DNA of 12,060 bases from Bacillota bacterium (lineage in GTDB: Bacteria; Bacillota; Clostridia; Christensenellales; UBA1242). The stretch is from the NCBI GenBank assembly GCA_009780625.1, contig WQZR01000024.1, positions 1 to 12,060 on the forward strand, written 5' to 3'. The notes beneath the pieces were generated by a model. That model saw only the letters and a list, made by a program, of their open reading frames with translations. It searched no databases and was not told where the DNA came from. Position numbers and translations under genes: made by a program. Positions 1-6,324 of the stretch are shown one piece after another (the first letter of the stretch is position 1; every line of letters begins with the position of its first letter).

Positions 1-7
1 AAGACTT

Positions 8-81
8 TGGAGCGGCTGACGGGAATCGAACCCGTGATATCTGCTTGGAAGGCAGAAGTTATACCATTTAACCACAGCCGC
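8..81 (-). tRNA. tRNA-Gly (anticodon TCC), CCA encoded
   Basis: Read on the minus strand, this folds into a full cloverleaf. A 7-bp acceptor stem joins GCGGCTG and CAGCCGC with discriminator T. The anticodon arm is TCTGC-CTTCCAA-GCAGA, so the anticodon is TCC, reading GGA/GGG glycine codons. The T arm is ACGGG-TTCGATT-CCCGT, and the variable loop is 4 bases. The 3' CCA is encoded at 8-10. It lies 80 bases downstream of the two-TM protein gene on the same strand, and I see no clear terminator between them, so it could be cotranscribed with rnj. A weak TATAAA-like element lies in the gap but has no convincing -35. Confidence 0.97.
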
Positions 82-161
82 TTATAGTCCGATTGCGCAA
101 CCTGCGTGTCCGCAACCAGATTTATATTCTACAATATTTTGAGTTTTTTGGCAAGTATTTT

Positions 162-821
162 TTACTGTTCGTAAACAATAACTGCTTGATTTGGATAGCT
201 TTGGGAGACCTTTATTTTGTAGATTGTGCCAATCTCTGGAACATGATTTGCCAAATCATTCCCACCGCCGCCTGGAATGATGATTTTAAGTTGAGCCTTA
301 GGCTTGTTTTCTCCAACCTCGAACCAAACATCATATCTTATTGTTTTATCTCGCCCCTCTGTTGTCATTCCTCTGCGGAATGCAATAAGCGGTGCTTCAA
401 CAATTCTTGTGTCTGTTGCATTGTTAAATTTTCTGATTTTCTTTTTTTCTGAAACTGATTGATGAATGATGCTTCCGATTGCAAGAGCAAACACACCACC
501 AAAACAAGTTCCAAAAACAATCCACAGTGGCCACCAAATTGGAGCTAGAAACGGTGAAATGAACGCACCTGCAAACAATGTTAGAATCACAACTGCAAAC
601 ACACGACTTCCAGTTTTTTTCTCTTCTGTTGGAATTTTTCCACCTTGAGTTGAAAGAACACGAGATGACATCATTTCTTTCATTTCTCTAAGACTTCTTG
701 GAGCACTCATTGGTGCTTCTTCTGGATAGTGCCCGTGTTCGATAAAATATTCTTCACGATAGATTTCATCTTCAACTGGGCAATCATCAAATGTTTTCTT
801 TTGTGCTGGTCTTCTGCTCAT
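162..821 (-). CDS. Hypothetical protein with two TM segments, coupled to RNase J
   Basis: This 219-residue protein is not recognised. Residues 1-70 are charged and presumably cytosolic. Two hydrophobic helices (about 72-92 and 96-119) form a hairpin with a short WWPLW-containing turn, so both ends should lie on the same side. The cytosolic part after the lysine-rich stretch (125-131) looks beta-rich from about 138 to 219, with alternating hydrophobic residues and a PGGGGND turn near 183-189; it may be a small beta barrel, but I assign no family. The start is well supported: AGGAG lies seven bases before the ATG, directly against the rnj stop codon, and the intergenic gap is only 12 bases. That implies one transcript and perhaps translational coupling with RNase J. 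The link could mean membrane recruitment of RNA-decay factors, but this is speculation from position only. Confidence 0.85.
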   Translation of the reverse strand: MSRRPAQKKTFDDCPVEDEIYREEYFIEHGHYPEEAPMSAPRSLREMKEMMSSRVLSTQGGKIPTEEKKTGSRVFAVVILTLFAGAFISPFLAPIWWPLWIVFGTCFGGVFALAIGSIIHQSVSEKKKIRKFNNATDTRIVEAPLIAFRRGMTTEGRDKTIRYDVWFEVGENKPKAQLKIIIPGGGGNDLANHVPEIGTIYKIKVSQSYPNQAVIVYEQ

Positions 822-833
822 ATCATACTCCTC

Positions 834-2837
834 TTAACTAGTATACAATACTGTCAAAATTATTGGTTTTCTTTCTGTCTTTTTGAAAATGTAGTTAAGA
901 AGAACTTTTTTAACTTGGTTTTTGATTTCGTTTTCGTCTGTGTCTTTAAAATCGATTTCGCTAATTGCTTTTCTAATTACACCTTTTGCTTCGCCAATGA
1001 TGCTGTTTACTTCGTCAGTATAAATTAGTCCACGTGTGATTATGTCTGGACCTTGAGTGATTTCGCCTGAAGCCATGTTGATTCCAAGAATTGCAACACA
1101 AACTCCTTCTTCGCCAAGTTGTCTTCTTTCTTTTAGAACGTTGCTTTCAAGGTCGCCAATTCCGTGACCATCAACAACCCTAAGCCCTGCATGCACAACG
1201 CCAATTTTTTTCATATATTCATTTGAAAGTTCAATCTGGTCGCCAATATCTGCAATCAGAATATTTCTTTCTTTCATGCCTAAACGAAGCGCAAGGTTTT
1301 TGTGAGTTTTAAGATGCTTGTGTTCGCCGTGAACTGGAATGAAATATTTTGGTTTGATAAGTGAATGAAGTGCTTTAATCTCTTCTTCTCTTGCGTGCCC
1401 TGAAACGTGAGTGTTTGAGTTTTGGTTGTTTATAACTGTCACGCCTTTTTTCCAAAGTGCGTTTTCAACACGGTTGATTGTTCTTTCGTTTCCTGGAATT
1501 GGGCTTGAAGAGAAAATCACAACATCGCCTTCGCCAATTTTCATTTTTGGGAATTCGTCTTTAGACATTCTTGTTAGAGCGCTTAGTGATTCACCTTGGC
1601 TTCCTGTTGTTATGATGCAAAGTTCTTCTGGTTTATAGTTTGCAATTCTTTCTGGTTCGATGATGTTGCTTCTGTTCATTTTTAAATATCCAAGCTTGAT
1701 GCAGACATCTGTGATGTTTATCATGCTTCTGCCAGTGAAAACAATTTTTCTGCCATATTTTTCAGCTAGACCAATGATTTGAATAAGTCTATATGTGTTT
1801 GATGCAAATGTTGCAATAATCAGTCTTTCTTGTTTGTGCTTCACAAACAGAGATTCAATCTCTGCACCAAGCGTTGTTTCGCTCATTGTGAAGCCTGGCA
1901 TCATCACGTTTGTGCTTTCGCAAAGAAGAAGGTCCACACCGCGTTTTCCAATTTCTGAAATTCTGCCCAAATCAATCACTTCGTTGTCAACTGGTGTATA
2001 GTCGATTTTAAAGTCACCACTGTGGAAAATAAGCCCACATGGTGTTGTTATGCTTAGAGCCATTGCTCCAGCAATGCTGTGGTTTACTTTGATAAATTCA
2101 ATATGAAAACTTCCAAGTTTCACTGCTTGTCTTGGTTTAACCACTGTGCCTTTAAGTTTAATTTTGTGTTCTTCAAGTTTTCTTTCTAGAATTGAAAGTG
2201 TTAAATCGCTTCCAAACACCGGAATATCCATTGCCATTTCTTTCAGAAAATATGGCAAAGAACCAATGTGGTCTTCGTGACCGTGTGTGATTACGATTGC
2301 TTTAACTTTTTGTCTGTTTTCAACTAGGTATGTAAAGTCTGGAATAATCATATCAATCCCTGGCATGTCTTCTGTTGGGAACGCAAGACCGCAATCTATT
2401 ATGATGATTTCGTTTCCGAATTCAATTGCTGTCATGTTTTTTGAAATTTCACCAACACCTCCTAGGAATGTGATTCGCACAGCCTTTGGATTCCTTTCAA
2501 TTTTTTCGCTTGGAACAACTTGCCCGTTTGTTGGACCAACTGTTCCGTTTGCGTGAGGGTTTGGACCCTTCTTGTTGTTTTGTTTTTGCTTTTCGAAAAA
2601 TTTCTTTTTGCCGTTGTCGCCTTCAACTTTTCCACCAAAGTGAGCAGCTTGTTTTTTTGCTGCCGCTGGTGCTTGTGGCTTATCGAAAAAATCTCCGTTT
2701 AGAATGCTGGAGTTTTCCATGGCATTGAATATTTTTTTTGTTTCTTGATTGTCTAAATGACTTACAAGCTCCCTCTTTCCAGCTCTAGCTTTCTCAGCTA
2801 TGCTTTTTCTTTTTTGGTCATTATTATTATTGTTCAT
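834..2837 (-). CDS. rnj: Ribonuclease J (metallo-beta-lactamase/beta-CASP RNase)
   Basis: RNase J is a zinc-dependent 5'-3' exonuclease and endonuclease in mRNA decay and rRNA maturation. The protein has 667 residues. The metallo-beta-lactamase core starts near residue 118 and carries HGHEDH (185-190), H253 (VNHS) and D275 (HSGDF). The beta-CASP part shows LLCEST (304-309), TTGSQGE (410-416), SGHA (479-482) and PVHGEH (501-506). The C-terminal domain (about 550-667) is complete. Most RNases J are about 550-570 residues; the extra length is a roughly 115-residue N-terminal extension rich in N, K, Q, G and A, likely disordered and RNA- or partner-binding. Its start is well placed, with AGGAG upstream of ATG and the MNNNNND beginning. 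Two candidate promoters precede it. Whether it is RNase J1 or J2 cannot be said from this window alone. Confidence 0.97.
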   Translation of the reverse strand: MNNNNNDQKRKSIAEKARAGKRELVSHLDNQETKKIFNAMENSSILNGDFFDKPQAPAAAKKQAAHFGGKVEGDNGKKKFFEKQKQNNKKGPNPHANGTVGPTNGQVVPSEKIERNPKAVRITFLGGVGEISKNMTAIEFGNEIIIIDCGLAFPTEDMPGIDMIIPDFTYLVENRQKVKAIVITHGHEDHIGSLPYFLKEMAMDIPVFGSDLTLSILERKLEEHKIKLKGTVVKPRQAVKLGSFHIEFIKVNHSIAGAMALSITTPCGLIFHSGDFKIDYTPVDNEVIDLGRISEIGKRGVDLLLCESTNVMMPGFTMSETTLGAEIESLFVKHKQERLIIATFASNTYRLIQIIGLAEKYGRKIVFTGRSMINITDVCIKLGYLKMNRSNIIEPERIANYKPEELCIITTGSQGESLSALTRMSKDEFPKMKIGEGDVVIFSSSPIPGNERTINRVENALWKKGVTVINNQNSNTHVSGHAREEEIKALHSLIKPKYFIPVHGEHKHLKTHKNLALRLGMKERNILIADIGDQIELSNEYMKKIGVVHAGLRVVDGHGIGDLESNVLKERRQLGEEGVCVAILGINMASGEITQGPDIITRGLIYTDEVNSIIGEAKGVIRKAISEIDFKDTDENEIKNQVKKVLLNYIFKKTERKPIILTVLYTS

Positions 2838-2870
2838 TAATTCTCCTGTTAAGTCGTTTCAAATTTCTTT

Positions 2871-2899
2871 ATGCTAAGCACAAAATATTTTTGATTCAA
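2871..2899 (-). promoter_or_regulatory. Candidate proximal rnj promoter
   Basis: On the minus strand, TTGAAT (2894-2899) and TAGCAT (2871-2876) are separated by 17 bp. Each matches the sigma-A consensus at four of six positions. Transcription would start near 2864, giving a short leader of about 27 bases that still contains the rnj SD. It is a weaker match than the distal promoter at 2973-3000. Confidence 0.35.
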
Positions 2900-2925
2900 A
2901 CTAGAATCTTTTTACCAAATCTGTC

Positions 2926-2949
2926 TTTGTCAAAACATGGTTTTGCAAA
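2926..2949 (-). other. Stem-loop in the long rnj leader
   Basis: The arms CAAAAC and GTTTTG pair around a 3-base loop and extend by four further pairs (TTTG/CAAA) after a single bulged base, giving ten pairs. No run of U follows in the direction of rnj transcription, so it is not a terminator. It would lie in the leader of any transcript begun at the distal promoter. A role in stability or autoregulation of RNase J is possible but unproven. Confidence 0.4.
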
Positions 2950-2972
2950 CCCAACTAGATTTAATTATATAT

Positions 2973-3000
2973 ATTATATCACTTATTATTTATTTTACAA
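2973..3000 (-). promoter_or_regulatory. Strong candidate distal rnj promoter (extended -10)
   Basis: The minus strand shows TTGTAA (2995-3000), a 16-bp spacer and a perfect TATAAT (2973-2978) preceded by TG in the extended -10 position. It sits immediately after the stop codon of the GH95-like gene. Transcription from about 2966 would give rnj a leader of roughly 128 bases containing the stem-loop at 2926-2949. Confidence 0.6.
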
Positions 3001-3004
3001 GCAG

Positions 3005-5071
3005 TTATTGCATTGTAAAGCTTGTTGTTTTGTTTGCTCTTGGAGTTACGGTCACTCTTCTTTCTCTTGCATCAAATTCGTTTGGCTTTAGACCTTTTTG
3101 TCTTTTGAATTGTCTCGGAACAATAAAACTAAATTGTCCATCTTTGTTTGCCATAAATTTTACGCTAAGCCCACTCTTTATGTCATATGACAAAGCAAGT
3201 TCTCCTGGTATTAGGTTTATGCCTTCGATATTGAATTTTTTAAACTTTTCAAAAACATCCCAAATTGTTATTGTGTTGTTTTCTTCTTTAACAAACAATT
3301 CTAGAATAAGACTGATTAGCCCAATGCTTACGTCTGTTTGCGTTGAAATTTCTGGCGAGTTTATTCCAAAGAAGTTTCCTGAATAGTCGTTTGAAATTAT
3401 GCTTAGATTGTCTTGCATTAAGAATTTTACAATATCTTTAAGAACTTCCATTGCTTCAACAATCTGACCATTTGCAGCAAACAGTCTTGCTGAGTTTAGA
3501 AGCGTGTGTGCAGTTGCATCTTCTGTGATGTGGTTGTTGAATGTTTCTTCGCTTCTATTATAGATTTCTTCAATAGTTGCAAGTGCATCTCTCATTTGAG
3601 GAACCTCTTGTCTAAACAAGTCTGCAGCTTCTGCTTCTTTTGCTGTGTCTTTTAGAAGTTTTGAAATTTTTCTAAGTTCAACTCTGTTGTTGTTTGTGTA
3701 TATTCCTGCTCTGAAATAGTCCACATAGAACATGCTTGCGTCTTTCATAAATGGCAACGCTCTTTGTCTTAGGAATTTAGAGTCGTTTGTTTCTGTTGCA
3801 TATTGATAGTATAAATCTGCAACATCAACGTTTCCTGAAATATAGTTTGTTCCTGAAACGCTTGTGTCTAGAACAAGTGCTGTTTCAGCAAGCATTGTGC
3901 TTGGAACAAAAACTCCACGTGCAGCATATATTCTTGTTGCGTTTTTTCTAAGGTCGTCGTAGTTTGTTTCGATGAAGTTGAATAATGTCAAAAGTCTTTC
4001 GCTCTGCCCTAAATATAGTGCAGCATAATATACGTTAAGCATTGTGTTTTCGATGCTAACTGGAGTTTGACGCTCTGAAGTGCTTACAGCAAAACCTGCG
4101 TTTGAGCTGATATGCGAATCTTTTTTGTTTGTGATTGCAAGCATATATTTTCCATAGTTGAAAAGTCTGTTTATAAGCGAAAGCTCTTCTCCGTGAATGT
4201 TTAGCATTGTTGCGTCGTATAGTTTTTCGTGAAGCTTTGCATGCTCTTTCAAAAGCCTGTCGTATCCAGATTTGTTTTGAACAAGTTTTGCTTTTAGAGC
4301 GTTAAATTCTTTATCTTTGCTTGAACCAGAAAAAGCATAGCCTGTTATGAAAACTTTTTCTGCTCCTGCAATCTTTATTGCAGTTTGTTCAACTTTATAT
4401 GTTCCACCAGTTCTTTCAATTTTTAGAACTGCACCAAAGTCTTTTCCATCGTCATTTTTTGCTGAAAAGAAAATAAACTGCCCGTCGTATTTAACTTGGC
4501 ATGTTTTTCTTACCTCAATTGGATATGTTCCTGCTTCGTCGTAGATATCAAAACTTAGTTCTGCATCTATATTGCCTGTGCCAGATTTTGAAATCTCATA
4601 TACAAACATATCGCTTGCTCTGCTTACAAAAGCGTTTTTAGAAACTTTAAGCAGACCGTCGCTATAAGCAACCGTTATTTCACCTGTTTCGAAGTCCACT
4701 TTTCTTTCATAGTTTGTGATGCTTTGTTTTGGTTTCATCTTGATTTTAAGTGCACCAATAGGCAAATTTACCCCTGCTTGAGGGTTGTAGTTTCTCTTTT
4801 TAAAAGTATTTGAAAACTCCGTTTTTGCAACACTGGCTCTGCCTTCTTGGAGCATTTTTTTGATTGCTCTTGTTGTGTCTGAAACATCTGGCAAAACTGC
4901 TCTTCTTGTTCCGAAGCTTAGTCCGTTTTCTTGCACAATAATAAACTCATCTTGAGCTCCGCCAAGCACGTTTATTGTTGTTTTTCCGTTTGATGAAACC
5001 AGACCTTCTTTATGCATTGCGCCATAAAACTGCGCTGGCTTATTTAGTGTGACATTTTTCAAATTACTCAT
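3005..5071 (-). CDS. Diverged GH95-like glycoside hydrolase, cytoplasmic
   Basis: The 688-residue protein has no signal peptide or TM segment. It follows the layout of GH95 alpha-L-fucosidases: an N-terminal beta domain (about 1-265, with LGGAQDEFIIVQENGLSFG at 36-54 and LPIGALKIKM at 103-112), a helical linker (268-290), an (alpha/alpha)6 barrel (about 295-595) and a C-terminal beta domain (about 600-688). It is shorter than the roughly 750-900-residue fucosidase module. Of the four active-site residues known in bifidobacterial AfcA, the Asn-Ile-Asn pair aligns with IEN (340-342), so only the second Asn is kept; QTD (578-580) may retain the catalytic Asp; the acid Glu segment is not clear, although E465 is a candidate. 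I infer family-level homology, not substrate. The ATG has no SD; TATAAT stands 7 bases before it, so translation may be leaderless. A GH65-type relative is the main alternative. Confidence 0.6.
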   Translation of the reverse strand: MSNLKNVTLNKPAQFYGAMHKEGLVSSNGKTTINVLGGAQDEFIIVQENGLSFGTRRAVLPDVSDTTRAIKKMLQEGRASVAKTEFSNTFKKRNYNPQAGVNLPIGALKIKMKPKQSITNYERKVDFETGEITVAYSDGLLKVSKNAFVSRASDMFVYEISKSGTGNIDAELSFDIYDEAGTYPIEVRKTCQVKYDGQFIFFSAKNDDGKDFGAVLKIERTGGTYKVEQTAIKIAGAEKVFITGYAFSGSSKDKEFNALKAKLVQNKSGYDRLLKEHAKLHEKLYDATMLNIHGEELSLINRLFNYGKYMLAITNKKDSHISSNAGFAVSTSERQTPVSIENTMLNVYYAALYLGQSERLLTLFNFIETNYDDLRKNATRIYAARGVFVPSTMLAETALVLDTSVSGTNYISGNVDVADLYYQYATETNDSKFLRQRALPFMKDASMFYVDYFRAGIYTNNNRVELRKISKLLKDTAKEAEAADLFRQEVPQMRDALATIEEIYNRSEETFNNHITEDATAHTLLNSARLFAANGQIVEAMEVLKDIVKFLMQDNLSIISNDYSGNFFGINSPEISTQTDVSIGLISLILELFVKEENNTITIWDVFEKFKKFNIEGINLIPGELALSYDIKSGLSVKFMANKDGQFSFIVPRQFKRQKGLKPNEFDARERRVTVTPRANKTTSFTMQ

Positions 5072-5078
5072 AATATCA

Positions 5079-5107
5079 ATTATATACTACGCATTAAAAA
5101 ATAACAA
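5079..5107 (-). promoter_or_regulatory. Promoter of the GH95-like gene, probably leaderless
   Basis: The minus strand reads TTGTTA (5102-5107), a 17-bp spacer and a perfect TATAAT (5079-5084). Only seven bases separate the -10 from the ATG at 5071, so the predicted start of transcription falls at or next to the A of the ATG. No SD is present. Confidence 0.6.
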
Positions 5108-5122
5108 TATATTTACATAAAC

Positions 5123-5146
5123 AAAAAGGGCATAAAGCCCCTTTTT
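5123..5146 (-). terminator. Intrinsic terminator of the nodB-like/ssb/ddl/ywaF-like operon
   Basis: On the minus strand, AAAAAGGGGC and GCCCTTTTT form a stem with one bulged base and a 5-base TTTAT loop, followed by T-rich TTTGTTTA. It lies about 20 bases after the stop codon at 5166 and upstream of the GH95-like promoter, cleanly separating the two units. The arms are also A/T symmetric, so weak activity in the other direction is possible. Confidence 0.8.
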
Positions 5147-5165
5147 CTTCCATTTTAAGCCCTTT

Positions 5166-6290
5166 TTAAGCGTTTTGCTGCGCTTCTTCAATTTCCCCAA
5201 CAATTGTCTCTTTCTTTACACGCCTGAATACATAGATTGAAGAAATGAGTCCAACCGTCTTCATAAACTTTCTTACAAGCTTATATTCCTTCATTTTTTC
5301 TCGAATAATTTTAGGGTCTGTAACCTCGTCTATTGAACTATTTAGAATGAAATTCGTCACGTCTTCAAGGAAACCGTCGTTAATCACTTTGGCAAAAGCA
5401 GACTTTTTGAACTTCCTTGCAAGAGGAATTCTTTCCGAATAATCTATGAACGTATCAATGAATTGCGTGGCAACATCGTTGGCACCTTTGTCCACTCTTC
5501 CAACCAAATGTCTAAATAAAGCAATGACTGTTTTTTCTTTTATGATGTTGAAGAATATTGAAAGAAGTTGAAGCACTAGACCAATTATCGTAAGCAGAAT
5601 TAGAATCACCCAAACTGCCCATGTTCCAAACCATTCTTGGAAAATTGTTATTGGCACATCAGCCATAGCAAGATTTAGAAACAAGAAGTTGGTTCCAAGA
5701 TAATAGTTTGCAAGAGTTGAAAGAAAAGCCAAAATCCAGATTGGCGGCATCACGGCTAGAATGTTATAACTTCTATAGTTTCCACTTGAAACAAGATAAA
5801 CAGCTTGCAATGCCAAAACTAGGTGGAACAAGAAAACCAAAATTGAAACTGGATGGAACGTTGGAAAATAGAATAATGTTGTAAGTGGAAACAATGTTGC
5901 AATAAACCAACCAAGGAAACCTGCCCACACAATATAGTGATTTAAAAGACGCCTCACCCTTCCTTTAAAGATTGCCGCAAGCGGATATATAATTAATGTT
6001 GCGTTGCAGATGTGCAGTGGCAGATACCACTCTAGATACCAAATTCCAGTGACAGCACTCCAAATCACCGTTGCAATCATAAACGCCCATGCAAGGCTTG
6101 CGCTTATGATATACATTTTGTTGATTAGATGTTTTTTTCCAAAAAAGATGAATGCAAAGAAACCCACGGCAATGCATGTGAGAATAATAACAAGAATATG
6201 TTCCCACGAATAGTAGCCATAGGCTGAAGGCAAATCGAAGCCGTCTAGTCTGTCTGGTCTATTGAAGATGTTTAGCATCCATTCTCTCAT
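5166..6290 (-). CDS. YwaF/TMEM164-like integral membrane protein with soluble tail
   Basis: The 374-residue protein has a membrane domain at about 28-250 with six or seven hydrophobic segments, matching the bacterial YwaF family (TIGR02206), which belongs with human TMEM164. Family hallmarks visible are a start with YGYYSWEH, LPLHIC (90-95), FHLVLALQAVY (155-165) and NYYLGTNFLFL (195-205). TMEM164 has been reported to be a lipid acyltransferase that depends on a conserved cysteine; H93 and C95 here are the obvious candidates for an equivalent site, but transfer of function is inference. YwaF proteins are usually about 240 residues; here a basic helical region of about 120 residues (251-374) is added at the C terminus, and I do not recognise it. 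The ATG lies 12 bases after the ddl stop, with no SD, and TATAAT fills the gap. It is the last gene before the terminator at 5123-5146. Confidence 0.8.
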   Translation of the reverse strand: MREWMLNIFNRPDRLDGFDLPSAYGYYSWEHILVIILTCIAVGFFAFIFFGKKHLINKMYIISASLAWAFMIATVIWSAVTGIWYLEWYLPLHICNATLIIYPLAAIFKGRVRRLLNHYIVWAGFLGWFIATLFPLTTLFYFPTFHPVSILVFLFHLVLALQAVYLVSSGNYRSYNILAVMPPIWILAFLSTLANYYLGTNFLFLNLAMADVPITIFQEWFGTWAVWVILILLTIIGLVLQLLSIFFNIIKEKTVIALFRHLVGRVDKGANDVATQFIDTFIDYSERIPLARKFKKSAFAKVINDGFLEDVTNFILNSSIDEVTDPKIIREKMKEYKLVRKFMKTVGLISSIYVFRRVKKETIVGEIEEAQQNA

Positions 6291-6296
6291 GCGTCT

Positions 6297-6324
6297 ATTA
6301 TATCATTTTCGACTTTTTTTGCAA
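6297..6324 (-). promoter_or_regulatory. Internal promoter between ddl and the ywaF-like gene
   Basis: A perfect TATAAT (6297-6302, minus strand) begins directly after the ddl stop codon and ends six bases before the next ATG. TTGCAA (6319-6324) lies 16 bp upstream, inside the end of ddl. This would start a leaderless mRNA for the membrane protein in addition to operon read-through. Confidence 0.45.

Noticed and set aside
8..81. tRNA-Gly as an integration site for a mobile element
   Set aside because: No integrase, direct repeat of the tRNA end or other mobile gene is seen in the window.
95..118. Repeated GGTTGCG and GCG/CGC elements between the tRNA and the upstream gene
   Set aside because: The pairs are only four bases long with no U-tract; too short to call a terminator or a repeat family.
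93..452. A 119-codon plus-strand open frame beside the tRNA
   Set aside because: It overlaps the two-TM protein gene in antisense, and the minus-strand gene has the good SD and operon spacing.
2961..2990. AT-only stretch resembling an origin or DnaA region
   Set aside because: No DnaA boxes are present, and the extended -10 promoter explains the TATAAT-rich sequence.
2937..3386. A 149-codon plus-strand open frame
   Set aside because: It lies mostly antisense to the GH95-like gene, contains cysteine/phenylalanine-rich translation typical of shadow frames, and has no SD or family resemblance.
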